Source: Phaeobacter piscinae (GTDB taxonomy: Bacteria; Pseudomonadota; Alphaproteobacteria; Rhodobacterales; Rhodobacteraceae). From it: 64,000 nt of DNA. The position numbers and the translations under genes were made by a program. The notes under the pieces were generated by a model, which was not told where the DNA came from, made no database searches, and was given only the letters and a program-made list of their open reading frames with translations. The stretch's first letter is position 1. Each line of letters starts with the position of its first letter. The DNA is taken from positions 1,054,001 through 1,118,000 of the forward strand of contig NZ_CP010681.1 in NCBI RefSeq assembly GCF_002407245.1, read 5' to 3'. Of this stretch, positions 17,921 through 27,361 are shown in pieces.

Positions 17921-18484
17921 TCAGGCGTCGTAGATCAGCGACGGCAGATCGTGGCCATAGGCATAAAGCAGGCCCAGCAGCTCCTCCAGCTGCGCACCGA
18001 CCATCTGCAAGTTGTAAAGCGGGTGATCCGGCTCAGAGATCTGCAGCTCAGGATATTGCCCCTCAGGCCGCATATGCAGCATCGCTTCAATCGACTCGCT
18101 GCCGTCTGGTGGGATGGCATTGGCCAGCCAGGCGCGTTTGCTGCCCAGATCCTCGGTCTCCTGCATCTCGAACCGGTCGAGATAGGCCTCGAAATCCTCT
18201 TGGCTCAGCCGCGCCCAGGTGCCCAGTATGAACTCCTCGCCACGGGTATCCGCCAGTGGCACCGCCAGCACTGCCCGCACAAAGCGCAGTTTGCCAAGGC
18301 GGCAAAAATCTTCGGTCAGCACATCACCGGCCTGAGCAGAGATGGCGGTGTTGTCATGCACGAACATATCTTCCGGGCAGACATCGGGCCGGTCACAGCT
18401 GAGGCTTAAGAGCTGGGCAAAGGTCGCCCCGCAACAGCGGCACTGGCGCTGCGAGCCAAGCATGCGGGCGAGATGTGGATCCAA
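17921..18484 (-). CDS. DUF2199 family protein
   Basis: The 187-residue protein has an N-terminal CRCCGATF zinc-like Cys pair, the block LLSLSCDRPD, FVRAVLAVPLAD, EEFILGTWARLSQEDFEAYLDRF and the C-terminal PEGQYPELQISEPDHPLYNLQMVG. These match DUF2199 proteins, whose function is unknown. The frame starts at TTG 18484 with AAAGG nine bases before it; ATG 18463 is the alternative. It is encoded directly upstream of purF's terminator region on the same strand, 102 bp from the purF stop. Confidence 0.75.
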   Translation of the reverse strand: MDPHLARMLGSQRQCRCCGATFAQLLSLSCDRPDVCPEDMFVHDNTAISAQAGDVLTEDFCRLGKLRFVRAVLAVPLADTRGEEFILGTWARLSQEDFEAYLDRFEMQETEDLGSKRAWLANAIPPDGSESIEAMLHMRPEGQYPELQISEPDHPLYNLQMVGAQLEELLGLLYAYGHDLPSLIYDA

Positions 18485-18530
18485 AGGGTCGGCCTTTCGG
18501 TGGCGGGCGGTGGTGGTCGCAAAACGGCAA

Positions 18531-18558
18531 GAGGCGCCGATCTGGTGATCAGCGCCTC
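18531..18558 (-). terminator. Candidate terminator behind purF
   Basis: A hairpin with arms GAGGCGC/GCGCCTC lies 29-56 bp past the purF stop on the minus strand. A T-rich stretch follows at some distance (TTGCCGTTTTG). It is weaker than the other terminators in the window. Confidence 0.4.
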
Positions 18559-18586
18559 ATGAGTCGAACTGATATCGGCTGCGCTC

Positions 18587-20053
18587 TTACTCTGCTGCGG
18601 CTTTCATTTCAAACCCCCGTTCCACCATATCGGTGGGAACAACCGGGTATTCGCCAGAGAAACAGGCATCGCAATATTGCGGGCAGGCGCTGTTACGCCC
18701 CTGATCCTGACCCACGGCGCGGTAAAGCCCGTCCAGTGAGATGAACTTCAGACTGTCCACGGCGAGGTGCTTGGCCATCTCATCTTCGGACATGTTTGCC
18801 GCCAGCAACTTGTCACGGTCGGGGGTGTCCACGCCGTAGAAACAGGGCCAGGCGGTTGGCGGAGAGGCGATGCGGAAATGCACCTCGCTGGCCCCGGCAT
18901 CCAGGATCATCTCCTTGATTTTGCGCGATGTTGTGCCGCGCACAACAGAATCGTCCACCAGGATCACGCGTTTGCCTTCGATCAGAGCGCGGTTCACGTT
19001 CAGCTTCAGCCGCACACCCATGTTGCGGATCTGTTCGGTCGGCTCAATGAAGGTCCGGCCCATGTACTGATTGCGGATGATCCCCATCGCATAGGGGATC
19101 CCCGATTGCAGCGAATAGCCAATCGCCGCCGGGGTGCCGCTGTCGGGAACGGGGCAGACCAGATCCGCCTCGACCGGGTTTTCTTTGGCCAGCTCGCGGC
19201 CAATTGCTTCGCGGGTCTCATAAACAGAACGCCCGCCAAGGATCGAATCAGGGCGGGAGAAATAGACATGTTCAAAGATGCAGAATTTGGACGCTTGGCG
19301 GCGGAACGGGAAATGGCTCTCGACGCCCTTGTCGGTGATCACCACCATTTCGCCCGGTTCAATCTCGCGCATGAACTCGGCGCCGATGATGTCTAGGGCG
19401 CAGGTCTCCGAGCTGAGCGCATACCCATCGCCGATCTTGCCGAGGACCAGCGGGCGCACGCCCAGTGGATCCCGCACGCCGATCAGTTTGGTGCGGGTCA
19501 TCGCCACGACGGAAAACGCCCCTTCGACCCGACGCAGCGCATCTTCCATCCGCTCCGGGATATTGCGCTGCAGGGAGCGCGCCATCAGGTGGATGATACA
19601 TTCGCTATCGGATGAGCTCTGAAAGATCGAACCACGTTCGATCAGCTCTTTGCGCAGGGCATCGGCATTGGTGATGTTGCCATTGTGGGCAATAGCTGCA
19701 CCGCCCATGGCAAACTCGCCAAAAAACGGCTGCACGTCCCGGATCGCGGTCTGTCCTTTGGACCCGGCGGTGGAGTAGCGCACATGGCCAATCCCAATCG
19801 GACCGGGCAGGGTGGACATCACATCCTGCGAGGTGAAGTTGTCGCGGACATAGCCAAACCGGCGGGCACTCTGGAACCCTTCGACAGGATCATGTGTGAC
19901 AATGCCGCCGGCCTCCTGTCCTCGGTGTTGCAGGGCGTGCAGGCCAAGAGCAACGAAATTTGAGGCGTCTTGGACGCCGACGACGCCAAAGATGCCGCAT
20001 TCTTCGCGCAGCTTGTCATCGTCAAACGGGTGGGCGGGGGGCATCTGCGGCAT
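18587..20053 (-). CDS. purF: Amidophosphoribosyltransferase
   Basis: PurF makes phosphoribosylamine from PRPP and glutamine, the first step of purine synthesis. The 488-residue protein has a short propeptide before Cys19, the glutaminase nucleophile in EECGIFGVVG, then HALQHRGQEAGG and GHVRYSTAGSKG of the class II amidotransferase domain. The PRPP site VILVDDSVVRGTTSRK completes it. ATG 20053 is preferred over a TTG at 20059. In enterobacteria purF sits behind cvpA; here a Hint-domain gene and two hairpins separate them. Confidence 0.96.
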   Translation of the reverse strand: MPQMPPAHPFDDDKLREECGIFGVVGVQDASNFVALGLHALQHRGQEAGGIVTHDPVEGFQSARRFGYVRDNFTSQDVMSTLPGPIGIGHVRYSTAGSKGQTAIRDVQPFFGEFAMGGAAIAHNGNITNADALRKELIERGSIFQSSSDSECIIHLMARSLQRNIPERMEDALRRVEGAFSVVAMTRTKLIGVRDPLGVRPLVLGKIGDGYALSSETCALDIIGAEFMREIEPGEMVVITDKGVESHFPFRRQASKFCIFEHVYFSRPDSILGGRSVYETREAIGRELAKENPVEADLVCPVPDSGTPAAIGYSLQSGIPYAMGIIRNQYMGRTFIEPTEQIRNMGVRLKLNVNRALIEGKRVILVDDSVVRGTTSRKIKEMILDAGASEVHFRIASPPTAWPCFYGVDTPDRDKLLAANMSEDEMAKHLAVDSLKFISLDGLYRAVGQDQGRNSACPQYCDACFSGEYPVVPTDMVERGFEMKAAAE

Positions 20054-20200
20054 CGGCAAGGCGGTGTGGCTCCGAATCCGGTTGTCAGGATGCCCCCCAC
20101 ATAGAGGGTCCGCCCGCCCATGTCACCAAAGGATCACGGTTTCACGACAGTTGGGATGAAAAACCCCGCCCGGCTGCTGGTGCTCTCTCTAACGACAAAG

Positions 20201-20220
20201 ACCTGCGAGCGGTCGCAGGT
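20201..20220 (-). terminator. Likely terminator behind the degenerate Hint gene
   Basis: A perfect 8-bp inverted repeat (ACCTGCGA/TCGCAGGT, loop GCGG) lies 85-104 bp past the Hint stop, followed on the minus strand by CTTTGTCGTT. It would keep the Hint gene apart from purF. Confidence 0.55.
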
Positions 20221-20304
20221 CGGGTGTCTTGCCATGGTCGGGGCTAGAAAACGCAGGGCCTCAGCATGGCTGAAGCAGATCGTGATCGCGCCCTCAGGCC
20301 GCCC

Positions 20305-21009
20305 TCAGGCCGCCAGCAGACCGCGCAGCATATCAAAGGCGGAAAGCACGTCATCGCTTTCCTCATTGCGCTCATCCGCGTCGCCTTTACCAGCATCGGT
20401 AAGCGCGCGGCCGTCTTCGCTGGCCAGGATCTGACGCGTCTCGGTCAGTGTCAGCATGCGAAACGCGCCGTCGTCGTCTGCGCCGGTCTCACCTGCCACA
20501 TGCACAAGCATGCCACATTCGGCCCAGATCATTTCTTCCTCGGCAAAGGTGAGATAGATGCGCGCCATCTTCTCCGGCATGGCGGCAGAGATACCGTTGT
20601 AGCCGATCAGCGAGACCACTTTGGTCATCGCAGTGGGGATGTCGAACAGGCGCTCCACTGCGGCCAGTTCCAGACCAACCTTCTGATCCGCAGGCAAGGT
20701 GAGGTCATTATCATTTCCCAGCGCACCGGCGGGGACATGCACCAAGGAGGTCAGGCGCGGCACCGCATGTTTAACGCCGGCAACTTCCTGCGCGCCGCCA
20801 TCCAGTGTGTAGATCTTGTCACCAGGCTTCACATCACGGGCCTGAACAAACCCGCGATCCGTTTCCACCATCACATGCGGCAGCAGACCACCAGTGCGCG
20901 GCCGGGGCCGGGCACGGCTGGGAGCGGCGGGGGAGACAGCTGCCGGGAAATCCAGCAGAAGACCAACGGGCTGACAGTCAGCAAACGATGTCGAGTGGTC
21001 CAGCAGCAT
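20305..21009 (-). CDS. Degenerate Hint-domain protein
   Basis: The 234-residue protein follows the Hint pattern: MVETDRGFVQARDVKPGDKI and YTLDGGAQEVAGVKHAV, then VPAGALGNDNDLTLPADQKV, ending MIWAECGMLVHVAG. The Hint opening Cys is absent (GGLLPHVMVET where CF.GT is expected) and the SPDHR block reads LPADQKV, so self-cleavage looks lost. The last 55 residues are acidic. Compare the canonical Hint protein at 4538-5554. ATG 21009 has AGAAGGA before it. It sits between the cvpA terminator and purF and is probably transcribed on its own. Confidence 0.7.
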   Translation of the reverse strand: MLLDHSTSFADCQPVGLLLDFPAAVSPAAPSRARPRPRTGGLLPHVMVETDRGFVQARDVKPGDKIYTLDGGAQEVAGVKHAVPRLTSLVHVPAGALGNDNDLTLPADQKVGLELAAVERLFDIPTAMTKVVSLIGYNGISAAMPEKMARIYLTFAEEEMIWAECGMLVHVAGETGADDDGAFRMLTLTETRQILASEDGRALTDAGKGDADERNEESDDVLSAFDMLRGLLAA

Positions 21010-21562
21010 GGTGTCGTCCTTCTGAGCGATATGCCTGACATTCTGTCCGGCGTCATGTTGACACCAATGTGCGCTGCGAAATTGGACGGAAATGGGGCAA
21101 GGATCGGGCCGATTGGGACAACTCAGGGGTTTTTGGCCGTCAATCCTGCCTCATTCACCGAATTGTTGCCCGAAAACACCTCGGATCGCAGGATTTGTTA
21201 ACTTTTGTCGGTCTGCGTTCCGGTGTCACCCGAGGGTCAGCACGCGTTTCAATGCCCCAAAATAGCGATTCTAATTGGTTAACAGAGTGTTAATGAGTGT
21301 TTTTGATGTTAGGAAAGGTAAACGTGCCTGCCTCTGGGAATGTCGTCATTGGACAAGTGGTCCGTGCAAAACCTCCGCCCTCGCCTTAGCCCTCGCCGCG
21401 AGCGGTCACATGGCGATGGCGCCGGTGGTCAATGCTGGGGCTTGCAACCCTGCCAAACCTCAACCCTTCCCATCCGGCCACGAAAAAGGGCGCCAGAGGC
21501 GCCCCGTTCCAATCATGATCATATGTACCACTGTCGCAGATGCGCGATCAGGCAGTAAGCGC
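21010..21562. other. 553-bp intergenic region between the Hint gene and cvpA
   Basis: It holds the cvpA terminator (21483-21505) and an AT-rich island at 21250-21330. The island contains a small inverted repeat (TTAAC-AGAGT-GTTAA, 21279-21293) that may belong to the Hint gene promoter. I see no protein or RNA gene in it. Confidence 0.6.
21483..21505 (-). terminator. Rho-independent terminator after cvpA
   Basis: On the minus strand the stem GGGCGCC-TCT-GGCGCCC is followed immediately by TTTTT. It lies about 58 bp past the cvpA stop. Confidence 0.85.
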
Positions 21563-22117
21563 TTACTTCTCGCAGGCGCCAATCAGGCTCTCATACTGCG
21601 TGGTGACCCAGCCAAGCGCCTGCTCGGGGTTGCGGTCCTCGATCTTGCCGATCATCCGCTCAAACACCACGGCAGAGCGGCTCTCATCCACGATGGTAAA
21701 GCTCTGACCGGTCATCACGACATTGTAGAGGAAGAAGGCAATCGCCACCAACAGGATGCCGCGCAGCACCCCAAAGAAGAACCCGATGCCTTGATCCAGC
21801 CCGCCAAGCGCAGAGCGCTGCACCAGCGAAGAAAACAGCGGTGTGAAGAACGACACCACAATCAGCGCCAATGCAAACACCGCAGCAAAGGCGGCGATGA
21901 TCGACAATTCGCAGCTGTCCGCGATGAACTCCCCGATCACCGGGATCTCGGCCATCAGCGGCTCGACCTGCGGCGCAAACAGAAAGGCCAAGATGGCGGC
22001 GGCAATCCAACCAGCGATGGCCATCGCCTCACGCACGAATCCGCGCGAATAGGCCAGCAACGCTGATACAACAATGACAAGGGCCACGACCCCGTCGATA
22101 ATGGTGAAACCTTCCAT
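21563..22117 (-). CDS. cvpA: CvpA-family membrane protein
   Basis: The 184-residue protein has four membrane segments, starting FTIIDGVVALVIVVSALLAYSRGFVREAM, which is the CvpA signature (D...... SA..G..RG..RE). The C-terminal stretch GLDQGIGFFFGVLRGILLVAIAFFLYN is also typical. The family is linked to colicin V production and purine metabolism, but its molecular role is unclear. It is 40 bp downstream of radA on the same strand, so the two probably form one operon, ended by the terminator at 21483. Confidence 0.92.
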   Translation of the reverse strand: MEGFTIIDGVVALVIVVSALLAYSRGFVREAMAIAGWIAAAILAFLFAPQVEPLMAEIPVIGEFIADSCELSIIAAFAAVFALALIVVSFFTPLFSSLVQRSALGGLDQGIGFFFGVLRGILLVAIAFFLYNVVMTGQSFTIVDESRSAVVFERMIGKIEDRNPEQALGWVTTQYESLIGACEK

Positions 22118-22157
22118 GTCCCTCGCCCGTTAACCTGCGATTAGAATTCTTGCGACT

Positions 22158-23522
22158 TTAGCCAGCCCCAAAATACTCGCCAACAAAACCGGCGAGATCA
22201 GAGGCCTGTCGCACCGCAAGTCCGGGGACCGCGACGGATTTGCCACCACTTGGAGCTATGGCTGCGGTGAAACCAAGTTTTTGCGCTTCTTTCAACCGGT
22301 TTTCGGTCTGAGGGGCCGGTCGCAGGGCACCAGAGAGCGATATTTCTCCGAATACCACCGTATCTGCCGGCAGCGCGGTGTCTTCGCGCGCGCTCAGCAG
22401 CGCCGCTGCCACCGCAAGATCCGCCGCCGGTTCCGAGATTTTCATCCCACCGGCAACATTAAGATAGACATCAAGCCCCGCAAACGGGATGCCGCAGCGG
22501 GCCTCCAGAACGGCCAGGATCATCGCCAGGCGCGAGGAGTCCCAGCCCACCACGGCCCGACGCGGCTGCGAATGCGGCGAGGGTGCAACAAGCGCCTGCA
22601 TCTCCACCAGAACCGGGCGGGTGCCTTCGATACCGGAAAACACCACCGACCCGGGCGAGGGGGTGCCGCGCTCTGACAGGAAGAGTGCGGAGGGATTGCG
22701 AACCTCGCTCAACCCGCCGCCAGTCATCTCAAAGACGCCGATCTCATCTGCGGGGCCAAAGCGGTTCTTGACGGCGCGCAGGATGCGGAACTGATGCCCG
22801 CGTTCGCCCTCAAAATACAGCACAGTATCGACCATATGTTCGACCACGCGAGGACCAGCAATCTGCCCCTCCTTGGTGACATGGCCGACCATGATGATGG
22901 AGATGCCGTTGGTTTTGGCGAATGTGGTCAGCTCATGCGCCGCAGCACGCACCTGGCTCACGGACCCCGGCGCGCTGTCGACATGATCGGCCCACATGGT
23001 CTGGATGGAATCGATGATGGCCAGCTGCGGCCGCTCCGCCTCCAGCGTGGTCAGAATATCGCGCAGGTTGGTTTCCGCTGCCAGCTTGACCGGTGCCTCC
23101 GCCAACCCCAGCCGCTGCGCGCGCATCCGCACCTGAGCGCTGGCTTCCTCGCCGCTGACATAGATCGTCTTCAGGCCCGAGCGGGCAAACTGCGCTGCCG
23201 CCTGCAACAACAGCGTCGATTTCCCGATCCCCGGATCCCCGCCGACCAGAATGGCAGAGGCAGGCACCAGCCCACCACCCAGAACCCGGTCCAGCTCGCC
23301 CACACCACAACAGGTGCGCGGCGGCGGTGTTTCCTCTGTTGCCAGATCGCTCAGCGGGATCGTTTTGCCCCGCCGCATGCCGAGGGATTTCGACGCAGGG
23401 CCGCCCTTGGACAGGCCTTTGTCTTCGGTGATGGAATTCCACTCGCCGCAGCCATCGCAGCGCCCGGACCATTTTGAAAAGGAGGCTCCGCAGGCAGAGC
23501 AGGAGTAGGATGTTTTAGCCAT
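22158..23522 (-). CDS. radA: DNA repair protein RadA (Sms)
   Basis: RadA helps process recombination intermediates and stalled forks. The 454-residue protein has the N-terminal zinc finger (CSACGASFSKWSGRCDGCGEW), Walker A GGDPGIGKSTLL, the family KNRFG motif in AVKNRFGPADEIGVFEM, and a C-terminal Lon-like domain (DVYLNVAGGMKISEPAADLAVAAALLS). Length equals that of other RadA proteins. The ATG at 23522 directly precedes the finger. Confidence 0.96.
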   Translation of the reverse strand: MAKTSYSCSACGASFSKWSGRCDGCGEWNSITEDKGLSKGGPASKSLGMRRGKTIPLSDLATEETPPPRTCCGVGELDRVLGGGLVPASAILVGGDPGIGKSTLLLQAAAQFARSGLKTIYVSGEEASAQVRMRAQRLGLAEAPVKLAAETNLRDILTTLEAERPQLAIIDSIQTMWADHVDSAPGSVSQVRAAAHELTTFAKTNGISIIMVGHVTKEGQIAGPRVVEHMVDTVLYFEGERGHQFRILRAVKNRFGPADEIGVFEMTGGGLSEVRNPSALFLSERGTPSPGSVVFSGIEGTRPVLVEMQALVAPSPHSQPRRAVVGWDSSRLAMILAVLEARCGIPFAGLDVYLNVAGGMKISEPAADLAVAAALLSAREDTALPADTVVFGEISLSGALRPAPQTENRLKEAQKLGFTAAIAPSGGKSVAVPGLAVRQASDLAGFVGEYFGAG

Positions 23523-23606
23523 GCGTTAGCTGTGGCAGATGTTTCCGGTTTGTTCAAGCGCTGCGGCGCCTCAGACCGGGCATGCGAGGGTCTGCCTCGC
23601 GCTCCG

Positions 23607-23663
23607 GGATATTTCGGGCCAGAAGATGAGGGCGCACAGAACATCTTCTGGCGATAAATATCC
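23607..23663. repeat. Imperfect inverted repeat related to an element at 30.2 kb
   Basis: The two arms are GATATTTCGGGCCAGAAGATG-like (from 23609) and its inverse (to 23661). Over 20 positions they agree at about 16, with the central four bases differing. A single copy of the same motif (ATATTTGGGGCCAGAAGATC) ends the pyrC gene. It lies between radA and the PqiA-like gene. It could be a mobile-type intergenic repeat or a transcript-end structure. Confidence 0.55.
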
Positions 23664-23699
23664 TGGGGCAGGCCGAAAGCCGGGGGCAGCGCCCGGTTT

Positions 23700-24146
23700 C
23701 TAGTTGCCGTGTTGGCGCAGATGGCGCGCAGTCAGAAGAGACAGGACAATTGACGCCAGAATACAGCCCGTAAACAAATAAAGCCCCCAGGCGGTCTCAA
23801 TCGTCGCGTAGCCAATCCCCTTGGCCAACGTGATATAAAGCGCGATGAGAAACACATCCGCCATCGCCAGCTTGCCCAAGACATGCAGAACTGGCTGTAC
23901 CCGCATGTCCAGCAGGCCCCATTGCACCAGCGCCAGCCCGATGGTTTTGAGGTACGGCGCAAAGATCGCAAAAGCCGTGACGGTCAGCGCCAAAATGACG
24001 TCACTGCCCCATAGGCTCTGCAACCCGGTGATCACCGAAATCTCGCTGAGGCCAAAGATCGGCAACAACCCCGCCCGCATCAACGGCGCGAACCACGCGA
24101 CGGGGTAGAGGATCAGGAGCGACAGGGTGAGGAGGCGGAGGGTCAT
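23700..24146 (-). CDS. PqiA-like integral membrane protein (single domain)
   Basis: The 148-residue protein has four membrane segments and the pattern of one PqiA domain: LLILYPVAWFAPLMRAG near the N-terminus, SVITGLQSLWGSD, YLKTIGLALVQWGLL, and the pair VLHVLGKLAMADVFLIALYI. E. coli PqiA carries two such domains (about 417 residues), so this is a half-size member. The PqiABC/Pqi systems move phospholipids or protect the envelope. No PqiB (MCE) gene is adjacent, but MlaE/F genes are within 1.5 kb. ATG 24146 is preferred over 24176. Confidence 0.75.
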   Translation of the reverse strand: MTLRLLTLSLLILYPVAWFAPLMRAGLLPIFGLSEISVITGLQSLWGSDVILALTVTAFAIFAPYLKTIGLALVQWGLLDMRVQPVLHVLGKLAMADVFLIALYITLAKGIGYATIETAWGLYLFTGCILASIVLSLLTARHLRQHGN

Positions 24147-24412
24147 GGCGGCTCTTTGTCTTGCGGTGGTCAACACTTGTGCGTTTCAGGCTAAATTGGA
24201 AAGGGGGAAGCAATAGGTTTCTTTCAGCAAGGTCGCTTGCGGCCCGGCCAGCGCCCGTCCGCCACCGTCAAGTCACAGATTTGGCCGCGGTAAAACGGAG
24301 GGCGCTGCGCATACGACCGCGAACAGGCACTGGCTTCGTGTTGAATGCGGTTAGCGGGGGGCTTGGACAAAAAAGGAAGTATGCGCTGTTTAACCTCCAG
24401 ATGACCGAGAGC

Positions 24413-24787
24413 TTAGAGAAAGATCGCTGTAAAAATGGCAAACCCAGCTAGACCGCATAGCGCCGCCGCACCTGCTGCATGCAGGCGAAATGGGCCGACT
24501 ATTATCGTGCGGATGAGTGAAAACTCGACAGCTAGGAATGCGGCAAGTGTCACGAAATGAACCTGCCACGACAAATGTCGCCTTAGATCGGAACCGCTTG
24601 CTAGTATGAAGAATAGAACAGCCAACCAAAGCAGCGTCATCGGTGGCAGAATTACCAACCTAACTCCTACTTTTTGATGCACTGTCTCTCGTTGCAGCTT
24701 CATCCCTAGCCACATTGTAACCGCTGCAGCCACAAAGGGAGAAGCTAATAACAGGAGCGCTAGCAAGCCTTCCATCGGGCCTGTCAC
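24413..24787 (-). CDS. Small membrane protein, last gene of the alr-mlaEF cluster
   Basis: The 124-residue protein has about four hydrophobic stretches (MEGLLALLLLASPFVAAAVTMWLG, LVILPPMTLLWLAVLFFIL, VHFVTLAAFLAVEFSL, GAAALCGLAGFAIFTAIFL). I find no family match. It begins GTG and overlaps the stop of the ATPase gene (24784-24787); an ATG lies five codons in. The base composition is visibly lower in GC (about 50 %) than the neighbours, suggesting relaxed selection or transfer. The region 24147-24412 downstream is similarly AT-rich and holds no gene that I can support. Confidence 0.6.
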   Translation of the reverse strand: MTGPMEGLLALLLLASPFVAAAVTMWLGMKLQRETVHQKVGVRLVILPPMTLLWLAVLFFILASGSDLRRHLSWQVHFVTLAAFLAVEFSLIRTIIVGPFRLHAAGAAALCGLAGFAIFTAIFL

Positions 24788-25530
24788 CGCACCGCTTCAA
24801 TCGGCCCCTCTGCGCGGCCGTGGATGAATTGCTCCATATAGGGATCGCCCGATTGGTCCATATCTGCCACCGGACCAGTCCATTGGATCACCCCGCCATG
24901 CAGCATCGCCACATTGTCGGCAATGGCGCGCACCGAGGTCATATCGTGGGTGATGGTCATGGCCGTCGCGCCCATCTCGACCACGATCTCGCGGATCAGG
25001 TCGTTGATCACGCCGGACATGATCGGGTCGAGGCCGGTTGTCGGTTCATCGAAAAAGATGATCTCCGGCTCGGCGGCAATGGCGCGGGCAAGCCCGACAC
25101 GTTTCTGCATGCCGCCCGACAGTTCTGCGGGCAGGCGGTCCGCCACATCGGCCTTCAGCCCCACCCGGCGCAGTTTTTCAATGGCGATGGCGCGCGCCTC
25201 ATCCACAGGGCGCTTTAGTGAGCCGCGCAGCAGGCGGAAGGCGACGTTCTGCCAGACGGGCAGGGAGTCAAACAGTGCAGCTCCCTGAAACAACATGCCA
25301 AACCGCGCAAGAAACTTATCGCGGTCACCACTGTCGGCGGGCTTGCCGTCAACCAGGATCTCACCGCTGTCCGGCTTGATCAGCCCCAGAATGCTCTTGA
25401 GTGCGACCGATTTCCCGGTGCCGGAGCCACCAATGATCACCATGGAGCTGCCCTTGGGGATCTCAAGCGTCATGCCTTGCAGGACCCGGTTGTCGCCAAA
25501 GGCCTTATGGACGTCATTCATCTGGATCAT
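24784..25530 (-). CDS. MlaF-like ABC transporter ATP-binding protein
   Basis: The 248-residue protein has Walker A GGSGTGKS (34-41), the Q-loop block MLFQGAALFDSLPVWQNVAF (typical of MlaF, with LFDSL), signature LSGGMQKR and Walker B IIFFDEPTTGLDP. It is the ATPase of a lipid-transport complex that keeps outer-membrane lipid asymmetry by retrograde or anterograde phospholipid movement. Its start overlaps the stop of the permease gene by four bases. Confidence 0.92.
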   Translation of the reverse strand: MIQMNDVHKAFGDNRVLQGMTLEIPKGSSMVIIGGSGTGKSVALKSILGLIKPDSGEILVDGKPADSGDRDKFLARFGMLFQGAALFDSLPVWQNVAFRLLRGSLKRPVDEARAIAIEKLRRVGLKADVADRLPAELSGGMQKRVGLARAIAAEPEIIFFDEPTTGLDPIMSGVINDLIREIVVEMGATAMTITHDMTSVRAIADNVAMLHGGVIQWTGPVADMDQSGDPYMEQFIHGRAEGPIEAVR

Positions 25531-26327
25531 AGCGAGAAGAAAATCCCTGTGAGGACAAAATTGGCAGCAAGGATCAGGACGGCTGCGGCCTCGACCGACC
25601 CTTTGGTGGCGCGGCCCACGCCCTGCGCCCCGCGGCCTGATTGCATGCCATAGTAGCAGCCCATGGTGGCAGCGATGGTGCCAAAGGCCGCCCCCTTGAC
25701 CAGCGAGGAGACGATATCGCGCAGTTCAAGGAAATCGACGGTGTTCTTCAGATAAGCCGCCGGATTGAAGCCCAGGTTTTGCGTCGCGACCACATAGCCG
25801 CCCATGATGCCGATAATATCGCCAACGCCCACCAGCACCGGCACCGTGATCAGCGCGGCCAGAACGCGGGGCGCCACCAGGTATTTCATCGGATGCGTGG
25901 ACAGTGTGACCAGCGCGTCAATCTGCTCTGTCACCTTCATCGTGGCGATTTCAGCCGCGATGGAGGAGGTGACGCGCGCGGCAATCATCAGACCAACCAG
26001 CACCGGTCCAAGTTCGCGCACCATCCCGATGGCGACGATCTGCGGTACGACTGCCTCGGCGTTGAAACGCGCGCCGCCCGCATAGATCTGCAAGGCCAGC
26101 GCCGCCCCGGTGAAAATCGCCGTGAGGCCCACCACCGGCAGCGACAGCCAGCCCACCTGCAACAGCGCATTCAGCAGCTCACGCGGGTAGTAGGGCGGCC
26201 GCAGCATATGGCTAAACGTGGACAGACCAAAGAGCGTCACCCGCCCCACAGCGCCCAGACCGGCCAGGACCAATTGTCCCAGCCGCGCAATCAGGCTGAG
26301 GGGAGAGAGACGCGAAGATGTGCTCAT
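25527..26327 (-). CDS. MlaE-family permease
   Basis: The 266-residue protein has the five-helix MlaE fold: [49 protein letters not shown], the conserved [37 protein letters not shown] and [28 protein letters not shown]. It partners with MlaF. The substrate-binding MCE-domain protein (MlaD) is not in this cluster, which is unusual. Start and stop both overlap neighbours as ATGA. Confidence 0.93.
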   Translation of the reverse strand: MSTSSRLSPLSLIARLGQLVLAGLGAVGRVTLFGLSTFSHMLRPPYYPRELLNALLQVGWLSLPVVGLTAIFTGAALALQIYAGGARFNAEAVVPQIVAIGMVRELGPVLVGLMIAARVTSSIAAEIATMKVTEQIDALVTLSTHPMKYLVAPRVLAALITVPVLVGVGDIIGIMGGYVVATQNLGFNPAAYLKNTVDFLELRDIVSSLVKGAAFGTIAATMGCYYGMQSGRGAQGVGRATKGSVEAAAVLILAANFVLTGIFFSL

Positions 26328-27361
26328 CCAGTATAGCTCCGTGCGTAGCGGCTGCCGAGAGAGGTGAGGATTTCATAGCCGATGGTGCCCGCAGCCTGTG
26401 CCAGCGTATCCACGGTCTGGCGCTCGTTGAGGATGCTGAGGTGGCTGGGATCGTCGCCAAGGTCGCTGACATCGACAGTGATCAGATCCATGGAAACGCG
26501 GCCGACCACCGGGCAGGGCGTGTCGCCTGCGTAGACCTGGATCTGGCCGCTGCCCAGTGCGCGGTGCAGACCATCGGCATACCCGGCTGCGACCGTGGCG
26601 ATGCGGCTGGGGCGCTGCGCTGTCCAGCTGTTGCCATAGCCCACGGTTTCGCCCGGATCGAGGCTGCGGATCTGGATCACCGGCAGGTCCAGCTGCGCCA
26701 CGGGCAGCGCATCGCCATAAGGCTGCCCGCCATAAAGCCCGATGCCCGGACGACACAGGTCAAAGTGGTAGTTGCGCCCCAGCAGCAGCCCGCCAGTGGC
26801 GGCAAGAGAACGGGGCAGATCCAGACCTTCTGTCATCTGTACAAATGTCTGCAGCTGATGGTCATTCATCGGGTGCGAGGCCTCATCGGCGCAGGCCAGA
26901 TGCGACATCAACAGAACCGGTCCCTGGCTCAGGGCAATGTCGCGGACAGCGGCCCATTCGGCGGCCTCCATGCCGAGACGGTTCATCCCGGTATCAAGCT
27001 GCACGCCAAAGGGATGGCCCGGCAGGCTCTCGAAATGGCGCAGCATCTGGTCGAGCGAATTCAGCATCGGCGTCAGCTGGAAATCGCGCAGCAGCTTTGC
27101 GTCGCCCTCCATATGGCCGGCAAACACTGAAATGCCGGGGCCGGGGCCGATGGCGCGGCGCAGGGCCACGCCTTCCTCTGCCATCGCCACGAAGAAGTTG
27201 CGCGCGCCGGCATTGGCCAGCGCCTTGCCGACGCGGCCTGCGTCCAGCCCATAGCCGTTGGCCTTGACCACCGCGGCGGTTTCGCAATTGGTCAGCGCAT
27301 CGAGGTTGCGCCAGTTGGTCACCAGCGCATCCAGATTGAGTGTCAGTCTAGCAGTCGTCAT
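26324..27361 (-). CDS. alr: Alanine racemase
   Basis: Alr makes D-alanine for peptidoglycan. The 345-residue protein has the PLP lysine Lys33 in [12 protein letters not shown], the block [10 protein letters not shown], and the catalytic Tyr242 in TVGYGNSW, and ends with the domain [20 protein letters not shown]. Length is close to other Alr enzymes. It is the first gene of a cluster of four that overlap by four bases each, alr-mlaE-mlaF-small membrane protein; pairing a wall enzyme with lipid transport suggests common control. Confidence 0.95.
   Translation of the reverse strand: MTTARLTLNLDALVTNWRNLDALTNCETAAVVKANGYGLDAGRVGKALANAGARNFFVAMAEEGVALRRAIGPGPGISVFAGHMEGDAKLLRDFQLTPMLNSLDQMLRHFESLPGHPFGVQLDTGMNRLGMEAAEWAAVRDIALSQGPVLLMSHLACADEASHPMNDHQLQTFVQMTEGLDLPRSLAATGGLLLGRNYHFDLCRPGIGLYGGQPYGDALPVAQLDLPVIQIRSLDPGETVGYGNSWTAQRPSRIATVAAGYADGLHRALGSGQIQVYAGDTPCPVVGRVSMDLITVDVSDLGDDPSHLSILNERQTVDTLAQAAGTIGYEILTSLGSRYARSYTG

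Noticed and set aside
21275..22066. A 263-codon plus-strand frame over cvpA.
   Set aside because: It is antisense to cvpA, with no ribosome-binding site and no family.
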